From Alphaproteobacteria bacterium (GTDB taxonomy: Bacteria; Pseudomonadota; Alphaproteobacteria; Micavibrionales; Micavibrionaceae), in contig JAGLKL010000086.1 of assembly GCA_023141075.1 (NCBI GenBank), forward strand, positions 1 through 6,188: 6,188 bases of DNA, in the 5' to 3' direction. The notes beneath the pieces were generated by a model that was not told where the DNA came from, searched no databases, and was given only the letters and a program-made list of their open reading frames with translations. Shown here piece by piece: positions 1 through 5,329 of the stretch. The translations under genes were made by a program, and so were the position numbers. Numbering within the stretch: the first letter of the stretch is position 1; each line of letters opens with the position of its first letter.

Positions 1-6
1 GGTGTT

Positions 7-81
7 CGTCATCGCGAGCGAAGCGTGGCGATCCAGTGGACTCTGGATTGCTTCACCGCCGTTGGCAGTTCGCGGGTGACG
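7..81. repeat. Palindromic dispersed repeat element (REP-like)
   Basis: This is an imperfect palindrome of about 75 bp. The outer arms pair (7-16 with 71-81, with slippage around 74-76) and an inner perfect arm ATCCAG (31-36) pairs with CTGGAT (43-48) around a 6-nt loop. The left half (GTCATCGCGAGCGAAGCG, 8-25) and the inner TGGATTGCTTCA closely resemble a short palindromic repeat scattered between genes in many alphaproteobacterial and other bacterial genomes. It has no coding potential and lies downstream of hldE. Copy number cannot be judged from one copy, so calling it dispersed rests on recognising the sequence. Confidence 0.6.
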
Positions 82-86
82 TGGTA

Positions 87-106
87 CCTCGCCCCTTGGG
101 GCGGGG
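87..106. other. GC-rich hairpin downstream of hldE
   Basis: CCTCGCCCC (87-95) pairs with GGGGCGGGG (98-106), with one G-T pair, leaving a very tight turn. Read on the plus strand it is followed by a weak T-rich stretch (107-117). Read on the minus strand, in the direction of hldE transcription, no T-run follows. It may stop transcription entering from outside the window or form part of the adjacent repeat. It is not a convincing hldE terminator. Confidence 0.35.
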
Positions 107-130
107 TTGTTCATTTCCGATCCTAAAAGT

Positions 131-1708
131 CTACGCCCGAGCTTTCTTTATTGATTTGCTTGTACTGTGACCTTGATAGATGGGCATAATTTTCACCTCT
201 CCACCATAGCGCATGATGATTGGCGCTTCGGGGAGCTGATCGATTGCATAATCGCCGCCTTTGAAATAGATATCAGGCTGGAGCTTCGAAATCAGATCAC
301 ATGGGGTATTGTCTTGCTCTCCTTTTTCCGCGCCGAAGAAAACAACCATATCCACGGCACCAAGAGCCGAAATAACTCGTGCACGTGAATCTTGGTCATG
401 CACGGGACGCCCATCTTCTTTAAGAAGACGGATGGAAATGTCTTTGTTCAGCCCCACGACCAGACGATCACAGTGCTGACGCGCATCGTTCAGATAAGTG
501 ACATGGCCAAAATGGAGAATATCAAAACAACCATTCGTAAAGCCTGCTTTAAGTCCTCGTGCTTTCCAGCGCTGGATTTCCTCATAGGCCTCCTGCCAAT
601 CCATGACAGGAGCCTGATAAGTCGATTCAATATGCGGAAGGTTCTTCTCTGATCCGCTGCCGGCAATCATGTTATCAGGATCATGGCAAGTTAGATATTT
701 ACGCAGTTCTTCGACCCGGATAGGAGCCGTCCCGACCTTGGAGACAACAATACTACCGGCAATATTTGCCAGTGAAGCCGCCTCAACGATATTGCCTCCC
801 GCACCAAGTGCCGCTGAGATAGTGGCAATAACCGTGTCGCCTGCACCTGAGACATCAAATACTTCGATATCTTCGGCACTCTTAATATGGGTGACATCAA
901 ATTCCAAAGCATTATTTCCGCTTTCACCGGTCTTTGAGATTTTTGTCACGATGCTCATACCGTCTTTGGAACGCGTAGCAACTACAGAATTAATGCCGCT
1001 GGTTTTAATCAGATATGAAGCCGCTTCCTCGACCTGTTCATCCGTGTCAATCTCCATGCAGCCTGTAGCTTCGTGTAATTCGTTTTTATTGGGCGTAACG
1101 ACCTCTGCCCCGGCATAAATGCTGAAATCTTTGCCTTTGGGATCAACGAGCACGGGAATGTCCTTTTCATGCGCCATAGAGATCAGTTTTTTGATAAATG
1201 AAGGACTAAGCAAGCCTTTGCCGTAATCCGATATAATCATGGCTTTTGCTCCATTTATGGCTTTGCGAGCCTTATCCAGCAGTTTTTTCTGATATTTCTC
1301 CGAAACAGGTGAAACGCGCTCGTAATCAGTGCGGAGTAATTGCTGGTGACCGGCCAAAAACCTAGTCTTTACGATCGTTGGGCGATCTGGGCATTTCATA
1401 AGGCCGGAGGCATCAATCCCATTGTCTTTGACCACGTTTTTTAGAAGCTCGCCATTTTCATCGTCACCGATAACCGAAACAATTCGCCCCTCACATCCCA
1501 GATGGATCAGATTGGATAGTGTGTTCCCGGCGCCGCCAAGCATAATATTTTCCCTGTCCACAGATAATACAGGAACAGGGCTTTCGGGAGAAATTCGCGT
1601 TACTTTTCCATACGTGAAGCGATCAAGCATGATGTCGCCAACTACGAGAATAGGCAAATCTTTAAACATTTCAATTATATCAATGTATTGGGTTGGTTTG
1701 TCGTTCAT
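131..1708 (-). CDS. hldE: Bifunctional heptose-7-phosphate kinase / heptose-1-phosphate adenylyltransferase HldE
   Basis: Cytoplasmic enzyme of ADP-heptose synthesis for the lipopolysaccharide inner core. The N-terminal domain phosphorylates D-glycero-beta-D-manno-heptose 7-phosphate to the 1,7-bisphosphate. The C-terminal domain transfers AMP from ATP to heptose 1-phosphate. Residues 1-~340 (numbered from the ATG) are a PfkB/ribokinase-type kinase with GGAGN at 58-62 and DVSGAGDT at 285-292, including the catalytic Asp291. After a variable linker (~341-365), residues ~385-525 are a cytidylyltransferase-like domain with TNGCFD, the nucleotide-binding HFGH at 399-402, and GHSTSKSI near the C-terminus. 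At 525 aa it is somewhat longer than E. coli HldE (477 aa) but both domains are complete. The start is ambiguous: an in-frame TTG at 1711 sits 9 nt after an AAGG, whereas the ATG at 1708 is 12 nt away. The ATG is chosen as the commoner codon. It is monocistronic in this window. Confidence 0.95.
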   Translation of the reverse strand: MNDKPTQYIDIIEMFKDLPILVVGDIMLDRFTYGKVTRISPESPVPVLSVDRENIMLGGAGNTLSNLIHLGCEGRIVSVIGDDENGELLKNVVKDNGIDASGLMKCPDRPTIVKTRFLAGHQQLLRTDYERVSPVSEKYQKKLLDKARKAINGAKAMIISDYGKGLLSPSFIKKLISMAHEKDIPVLVDPKGKDFSIYAGAEVVTPNKNELHEATGCMEIDTDEQVEEAASYLIKTSGINSVVATRSKDGMSIVTKISKTGESGNNALEFDVTHIKSAEDIEVFDVSGAGDTVIATISAALGAGGNIVEAASLANIAGSIVVSKVGTAPIRVEELRKYLTCHDPDNMIAGSGSEKNLPHIESTYQAPVMDWQEAYEEIQRWKARGLKAGFTNGCFDILHFGHVTYLNDARQHCDRLVVGLNKDISIRLLKEDGRPVHDQDSRARVISALGAVDMVVFFGAEKGEQDNTPCDLISKLQPDIYFKGGDYAIDQLPEAPIIMRYGGEVKIMPIYQGHSTSKSIKKARA

Positions 1709-1768
1709 CAAGTTTAAAAACCTTGTTCTTAATAATAAAGAATAATAATAAAGCGAAATTTTTTACTC

Positions 1769-1797
1769 TTTATGGCGTTTTATTAGGAATTCGTCAA
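1769..1797 (-). promoter_or_regulatory. Predicted sigma-70-type promoter of hldE
   Basis: On the minus strand, TTGACG (1792-1797) lies exactly 17 nt upstream of CATAAA (1769-1774), giving 5/6 and 4/6 matches to the -35 and -10 consensus. Transcription would start near 1762 and leave a leader of about 50 nt before hldE. This is a prediction from sequence alone. Confidence 0.5.
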
Positions 1798-1884
1798 TCT
1801 TTCTAGTGTCTAATAGTAATGCATATATTCAGGAATCGGTTTTATTTTGGATCGATTCATAAGGAGTATTCTAGGGGAACTAAG

Positions 1885-2856
1885 GTGCGTAAAACTGGTG
1901 TAAAACTTAGTAATTTGTATGATTGCATGCCTTCCGGGGGTATTTTAAGAAAAATCCGCTGTTTTCTGGCTCGCAATAAGATTGGTGAAATCCTTGTTAT
2001 GCAAGGGTCAATCTCCCCTTATGACCTAAAACTCGCGCTCAAAAAACAACAAGAAACCTCCAGACCTCTTGGCCAGATATTTTTAGATCTGGGCTATATC
2101 ACCAAAAAGCAGCTTTCCGCTATGCTTTTCAGGCAAAAAGCCTTGCGCGTTATGACTGCCGGGTTATTGTGTTTTTCCTCATTTTGCGGGTTCGCTAAGC
2201 AAACGCACGCCTCAGATTTTGACAATAAAATTGTTCCGGCTTCGATCAGCACCTCTCATTTTAAAGACATCATAACCTATCCGGCTTTATTTGGTGCTAA
2301 TGAAACGCGCTCGGACAATCTCAAGGCCTTCACAAAATGGCTGGAAATGTTTGAGCGTTTTGAAGAAGAACTTAATGACAGCAATGCGCAGCGCACTATT
2401 AAGGCGATGAAAATTGAATTAGCGGAGTATCGTTCAAACTCGATTTTTGAGATGGCTAAAGATGTCGATGAAATGATGAACAAGAAGAAATACATTATAG
2501 ATCAGAAGAACTGGGGCAAGTCCGATTACTGGGCAACGCCGGTGGAATTCATGAAACATGGAGGGGACTGTGAAGATTTTGCCATTGCTAAATATGTCGC
2601 CCTGCGTGCACTGGGTGTTCCTGAAAGCCGTATGCGCGTGGCCGTCGTTCAGGACTTAAAGAAAAATATGCCCCATGCCGTACTGATTGTTTACACAGAA
2701 AAAGGTGCATTTGTTCTGGACAATCAAAACAAGATTATGCGCAATGCTGATGCGATAGATCACTATAGTCCGATTTTCTCGATCAACCGCCAAGCATGGT
2801 GGCTGCACACCTCGCCGGATAGTGCGTCCGATACTATCGTTGCATCGGCAAAATAA
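1885..2856 (+). CDS. LapG-like (BTLCP) cysteine protease with N-terminal MshEN-like c-di-GMP-binding motifs
   Basis: Predicted bacterial transglutaminase-like cysteine protease (BTLCP, peptidase C93; LapG family). Family members cut the N-terminal anchor of large surface adhesins in the periplasm. Numbered from the upstream ATG at 1819, the catalytic triad is Cys251 (in GGDCEDFA), His286 (PHAV) and Asp301 (LDNQ). Acidic residues flank the Cys, as at the LapG calcium site. A WGKSDYWATPVEF stretch is very LapG-like. Ahead of this, residues 54-77 and 83-106 are two 24-residue copies of the MshEN pattern (xhG..hh..G.I....L..AL..Q) joined by a 5-residue spacer. A hydrophobic segment follows (about 111-126) after basic residues, with a possible signal-peptidase site at THA/S (131). 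The domain order suggests a cytoplasmic sensor, a membrane segment and a periplasmic protease, but cleavage is possible. GTG 1885 is preferred as start because AGGGG lies 7 nt upstream; ATG 1819 (345 aa) lacks a ribosome-binding site and ATG 1927 is another option. No adhesin or LapD gene is in the window. Confidence 0.85.
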   Translation: MRKTGVKLSNLYDCMPSGGILRKIRCFLARNKIGEILVMQGSISPYDLKLALKKQQETSRPLGQIFLDLGYITKKQLSAMLFRQKALRVMTAGLLCFSSFCGFAKQTHASDFDNKIVPASISTSHFKDIITYPALFGANETRSDNLKAFTKWLEMFERFEEELNDSNAQRTIKAMKIELAEYRSNSIFEMAKDVDEMMNKKKYIIDQKNWGKSDYWATPVEFMKHGGDCEDFAIAKYVALRALGVPESRMRVAVVQDLKKNMPHAVLIVYTEKGAFVLDNQNKIMRNADAIDHYSPIFSINRQAWWLHTSPDSASDTIVASAK

Positions 2857-2888
2857 ATTTCGAGTTTACTTTTCTTTCGGGTTAATTC

Positions 2889-2912
2889 CTCGCAGCTTAT
2901 TGCGGAGTTTTT
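2889..2912 (+). terminator. Intrinsic terminator after the protease gene
   Basis: An imperfect hairpin (stem around GCA 2892-2894 / TGC 2901-2903, extended by G-T pairs or a bulge, loop CTTA) is followed by TTTTT (2908-2912). It lies 32 nt after the protease stop. It matches the stronger terminator at 3287-3310 at 22 of 25 positions. Confidence 0.65.
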
Positions 2913-2920
2913 CATTATCC

Positions 2921-2999
2921 AAATTTGCTATATATATCTTGATCGTATATATGTATACGGTACATACGTAACATTTTCATACTTAAAAGGAGAGTTTTA
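2921..2999 (+). promoter_or_regulatory. Promoter/leader block of the 77-aa gene, twin of the one at 4331-4402
   Basis: TTGCTA (2925-2930) followed 17 nt later by TATATG (2948-2953) is a plausible sigma-70 promoter. The block shares with 4331-4402 an AAATTTG start, a TTGATC followed by an AT-repeat (TATATAT), a TACGTA, and an ACTTA-(A/C)AAGGA ribosome-binding segment in the same order. The Shine-Dalgarno AAGGAGAG (2987-2994) is strong and well placed for the ATG at 3000. Confidence 0.55.
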
Positions 3000-3233
3000 A
3001 TGGGAAACGATGGTGATAAAATAGCTGAGCAGTTTGAAAAAGGAATTGAGGGATCGACTGGGGAATATTATCTTGGAAAAATCGGCAGCCTTCCCAGTGA
3101 AGTGGTTAAAGTTATCAGTAATTTTTTCAAGAAGGAGGTTACGCCTAGTGCGCCAACAGAGAAATTTGAAACTTCTCGCGTGCAGGATGCTTGTTCCGGA
3201 GGGGACACTGAATATGATATACCTGGATTATGA
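3000..3233 (+). CDS. Small orphan protein, 77 aa, function unknown
   Basis: I do not recognise this protein. It is supported as a gene by a strong Shine-Dalgarno (AAGGAG, about 7 nt before the ATG), a promoter-like block upstream and a good terminator 53 nt after its stop. The protein is acidic to neutral, without a signal peptide or membrane segment. A predicted amphipathic part (about residues 22-46, including KIGSLPSEVVKVIS) is followed by a probably disordered tail with one Cys (65), ending DIPGL. Its start (M..D..K, then FE) and the K.G.L...V segment at 27-40 resemble the beginning and end of the ~100-residue repeat unit of the protein at 4403-5089. It may therefore be a shortened paralog. 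This similarity is weak and was aligned by eye. It is a single-gene transcription unit. Confidence 0.65.
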   Translation: MGNDGDKIAEQFEKGIEGSTGEYYLGKIGSLPSEVVKVISNFFKKEVTPSAPTEKFETSRVQDACSGGDTEYDIPGL

Positions 3234-3286
3234 ATAAGACAGGAAATCCTGTTTGCGATATCTAAAAACATTCCGAATATGAAAAT

Positions 3287-3310
3287 CCCGCAGCTTACTG
3301 CGGGGTTTTT
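3287..3310. terminator. Bidirectional intrinsic terminator between convergent genes
   Basis: A perfect 7-bp stem CCCGCAG (3287-3293) / CTGCGGG (3298-3304) with a CTTA loop is followed by GTTTTT on the plus strand. On the minus strand it is followed by ATTTTC. It can end both the 77-aa gene and the convergent transporter gene, whose stop is 12 nt away at 3322. Confidence 0.85.
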
Positions 3311-3321
3311 CGTTCCCTTTT

Positions 3322-4275
3322 TCAGATATGGACGCCTTTGACGCGATGACGCGCATCTGTTTTGTCGCCTTCTGGATCGACATGTATGAGAACGTCGGCA
3401 TCAGGGTATAAAGTCAGAAACCGTCCTTCTAACTGAGCTGTAATGGTGTGAGCCGCCAGCACGTTCATATTCGGATCAACTTCAATGTCAACGGTAATCA
3501 CCACAGTGACACCATTGTGGCGTGTGCGCAAATCATGCCAGCCTGCAATCTTATCGTGGGATTCAATCATTTCTATTATTCGCCCACGCTCATCTTCCGG
3601 TAATTCTTTATCCATCAACATATCCAGAGACTTGAGGCCAATATTATAGGCTAACTTACCCATAAACGCTGCCACACAAAGCGCAAAAAGAGCATCAATC
3701 CAGTATGGTGCGCCTTGCATGGTCAGGAAGATAACGATAATAGCACCTGTATTAATCAGGATGTCGCTGCTGTAATGGAGTGAATCAGCTTCAATAGCCA
3801 GTGATTTCGATTCAGCTAAAGAGCGGCGTTGTATCCAGACAAGTATAGCCGATAACAAAATTGAAACGACCATCACTATCATAGCTGTAACGAAGTTTTG
3901 CATTTCCTGAGGATAAGCCAGTCTGTACAATGACTCTGATGCAAGGAATACTCCTGCTGCTACGATCATGAATGCCTGAAACATGGCGGATACAGCCTCT
4001 ATTTTGCCATGTCCCCAACGATGCTCCAAATCAGCCGGACGGCTGGCGTAATAAACGCTGGCAAGCGCAATCAACGAAATCATCGAATCGACGACAGAAT
4101 CGGTCAAAGAGGAGAGAATTCCCAGCGAACTGCTCATGTAATAGGCAATTGCCTTAATTACTATCAGAAACACACTAATGACTATAGCACTGTAGCCGGC
4201 AATAATACTCGGGCGTCTGCTATTTGTTGTTACATTTTTTTGTTTCTGATCGTTCATGAACACATTGTTGACCAT
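3322..4275 (-). CDS. Cation diffusion facilitator (CDF) transporter, FieF-like
   Basis: Inner-membrane divalent metal/proton antiporter that exports metals such as zinc, iron or cadmium from the cytoplasm. Numbered from the longest start (GTG 4284, 320 aa), six hydrophobic segments span about 30-215. The transport site is Asp62 and Asp66 (LTDSVVDS) with His170 and Asp174 (DSLHYSSD). This is the same Asp-Asp/His-Asp set, with the same spacing, as E. coli FieF (D45, D49, H153, D157), and favours Zn/Fe/Cd over manganese. The cytoplasmic C-terminal domain carries HDLRTRHNG and IHVDP, with candidate regulatory metal ligands His250, His301 and Asp303. The start is uncertain: GTG 4284, ATG 4275 (chosen) and ATG 4257 are in frame, and none has a well-spaced Shine-Dalgarno; 4257 gives a length closest to FieF. 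The actual metal cannot be told from sequence. It is divergent from the orphan gene at 4403. Confidence 0.93.
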   Translation of the reverse strand: MVNNVFMNDQKQKNVTTNSRRPSIIAGYSAIVISVFLIVIKAIAYYMSSSLGILSSLTDSVVDSMISLIALASVYYASRPADLEHRWGHGKIEAVSAMFQAFMIVAAGVFLASESLYRLAYPQEMQNFVTAMIVMVVSILLSAILVWIQRRSLAESKSLAIEADSLHYSSDILINTGAIIVIFLTMQGAPYWIDALFALCVAAFMGKLAYNIGLKSLDMLMDKELPEDERGRIIEMIESHDKIAGWHDLRTRHNGVTVVITVDIEVDPNMNVLAAHTITAQLEGRFLTLYPDADVLIHVDPEGDKTDARHRVKGVHI

Positions 4276-4321
4276 TCCACGCACAGAAACAATCGTTTTC
4301 CCCTAAGTAGTGTAGTCACAT

Positions 4322-4327
4322 ATTATA
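4322..4327 (-). promoter_or_regulatory. Possible -10 element of the CDF transporter gene
   Basis: On the minus strand a perfect TATAAT lies about 40-50 nt upstream of the candidate starts, but no good -35 sits 16-18 nt further up. It is only a few bases from the TTGACA of the divergent promoter at 4335, so the two promoters would be back to back and might interfere. Confidence 0.3.
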
Positions 4328-4330
4328 TTC

Positions 4331-4402
4331 AAATTTGACATACATAATTTTGATCATATATATTACGTACCTAGCGTTTTTACACTTACAAGGATAATTC
4401 TT
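4331..4402 (+). promoter_or_regulatory. Promoter/leader block of the 228-aa gene
   Basis: A perfect -35 TTGACA (4335-4340) is followed by an AT-repeat offering TATATA (4357-4362, 16-nt spacer) or TATATT (4359-4364, 18-nt spacer) as the -10. The block is homologous in order and spacing to 2921-2999, including AAATTTG, TTGATC-(A/G)-TATATAT, TACGTA and the ribosome-binding segment. The Shine-Dalgarno AAGGAT (4390-4395) lies 7 nt before the ATG. Confidence 0.65.
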
Positions 4403-5089
4403 ATGAAAAAAGATGTTATAAAGGAAATTTTTGAGCGGGTGACTGAGGAAGATCTGAAAGATATTGCCCGAAATACTGCATTCTTGTCTGATGGAGTTAT
4501 CAACCTTTCGGAAGATGTTTCTGCGAAATTTTTAATTGATAATGTACGTAACGGCCTGAAGGCATGCCTTTTTGATCAGAAACCCATTGAGAGCGGCCAT
4601 GGATGGGAAGTTCGTGACGCTATAAACGGCGATCCATCATTCTTTGTTGAAAAACTTGAAAAAACAGGCATACTTTCTAAAGATGTGCTTGAAACTCTCG
4701 AGTTGGGCATAAAAAATGAAATGGTTGAGCAGCTGAAAAATAAAATTATTGAGCAACTGACTGAGGAAGATCTGAAATCTATTGCCGATAATGTTTTAAA
4801 AATAGCTTCTAGCTCCAAAGGAGCCGCCAGTCCGGAAACTTTGGTTAATAGCATACACACGTCTTTGAGTGAAATACTTCCGGAGCCGATGATATTAAGC
4901 AGCGGGGAAGACGAAAAAATTAATGAAATTGTGATGAGTGACATGTCATTCATTATTGAAGAGCTTGAAAAAGCCAAAATGCTTCCTGAAGAAGTGCTTG
5001 AATATCTCAAGCCGGGCAATGTTATCAAAGCGGAAGCTGGGGAACCCGAAGATGTGTCCACTGGTCATCATCCGGCCCTTGAACTTTGA
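4403..5089 (+). CDS. Orphan 228-aa protein with a tandem internal duplication, function unknown
   Basis: I do not recognise the family. The protein is acidic, predicted mostly helical, with no signal peptide or membrane span. It is built of two copies of one unit: residues ~5-102 and ~111-205. TEEDLK at 14-19 recurs at 120-125, and DPSFFVEKLEK..IL..DVLE.L..G (77-102) recurs as DMSFIIEELEK..ML.EEVLE.L.PG (180-205). The middles of the units have diverged. A 20-nt stretch at 4440-4459 is repeated exactly at 4758-4777, 318 nt (106 codons) apart, so the duplication is visible in the DNA as well. The tail (206-228) is Glu/Pro/His-containing and probably disordered. The start is well supported by a Shine-Dalgarno and a consensus promoter. 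It stands alone between a divergent transporter gene and the ribosomal operon. A regulatory, structural or secreted role is open. Confidence 0.8.
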   Translation: MKKDVIKEIFERVTEEDLKDIARNTAFLSDGVINLSEDVSAKFLIDNVRNGLKACLFDQKPIESGHGWEVRDAINGDPSFFVEKLEKTGILSKDVLETLELGIKNEMVEQLKNKIIEQLTEEDLKSIADNVLKIASSSKGAASPETLVNSIHTSLSEILPEPMILSSGEDEKINEIVMSDMSFIIEELEKAKMLPEEVLEYLKPGNVIKAEAGEPEDVSTGHHPALEL

Positions 5090-5113
5090 ATCTGATCTTA
5101 TATGTAATTTTTC

Positions 5114-5153
5114 TTGACGAGTCGTTTATAACTGTATAGAAACGGCTCGTTGA
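5114..5153 (+). promoter_or_regulatory. Long hairpin overlapping a possible rplJL promoter
   Basis: ACGAGTCGTTT (5117-5127) pairs with AAACGGCTCGT (5140-5150) over 11 bp with one G-T pair. No T-run follows, so it is not a standard terminator, although it sits 27 nt after the stop of the 228-aa gene. The same segment contains TTGACG (5114-5119) and TATAGA (5135-5140), a -35/-10 pair with a short 15-nt spacer. If used, transcription would begin just ahead of the L10 leader. Either role is tentative. Confidence 0.4.
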
Positions 5154-5154
5154 A

Positions 5155-5260
5155 TATGTCTGTCCGAGACTGTAGGCTCTTTCGTATATTTAAGAATAAG
5201 CCCTGCATAGATAGAAAAACGGCAAGCGCTTTGTAATTATGCGCACAAGTTTTTTTAATG
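5155..5260 (+). ncRNA. Ribosomal protein L10-type leader RNA
   Basis: The 5' untranslated region of rplJL carries the recognisable core of the L10 leader: CCGAGACTGTAGGCT (5164-5178), an AT-rich hairpin and AAGCCCTGCATAG (5198-5210). GGCT pairs with AGCC, and the flanking bases form the asymmetric loop expected for the L10 (or L10-L12 complex) binding site. In the known system, excess L10-L12 binds this leader and shuts off its own operon. A further GCGC stem (5226-5229 / 5241-5244) followed by a T-run (5250-5256) lies downstream. The outer limits are approximate. Confidence 0.7.
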
Positions 5261-5268
5261 TTTTGGAC

Positions 5269-5294
5269 AGGTGGCTTTTTAGGCCGCTTTTTTT
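5269..5294 (+). terminator. Intrinsic terminator inside the rplJ leader (probable attenuator)
   Basis: GTGGC (5271-5275) pairs with GCCGC (5283-5287), extended by weaker pairs at 5269-5270, around a TTTTTAG loop. It is followed directly by seven T (5288-5294). It stands between the L10 leader and the rplJ ribosome-binding site, so it must be read through for rplJ to be made. This fits attenuation controlled by the leader, as proposed for L10 leaders of low-GC Gram-positives. Confidence 0.65.
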
Positions 5295-5329
5295 ATTTGG
5301 ATTTTTTAACATTTTTAGGAGCAAGACCC

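Noticed and set aside
87..106. Hairpin as the hldE terminator
   Set aside because: In the direction of hldE transcription it is not followed by a T-run.
669..1118. A 149-codon plus-strand open frame opposite hldE, with others at 167-388, 392-652 and 1422-1745
   Set aside because: They lie antisense within the well-supported hldE, have low-complexity Ser/Ala/Thr-rich translations, and lack ribosome-binding sites.
3034..3237. An overlapping 67-codon plus-strand frame inside the 77-aa gene
   Set aside because: It has no ribosome-binding site comparable to that at 2987-2994 and is in the frame expected of a shadow.
4576..5061. A 161-codon minus-strand open frame opposite the 228-aa gene
   Set aside because: Its Ser-rich translation is the antisense shadow of an acidic, Glu/Leu-rich protein. 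The plus-strand gene has the promoter and Shine-Dalgarno.
3000..5089. The two orphan genes as a toxin-antitoxin or immunity pair
   Set aside because: They are not adjacent, each has its own promoter, and neither shows a toxin, nuclease or DNA-binding motif.
5258..5329. N-terminal extension of L10 by 24 residues
   Set aside because: The extension is translated from the leader terminator and its T-run, has no similarity to L10, and the AGGAG motif clearly serves ATG 5330.
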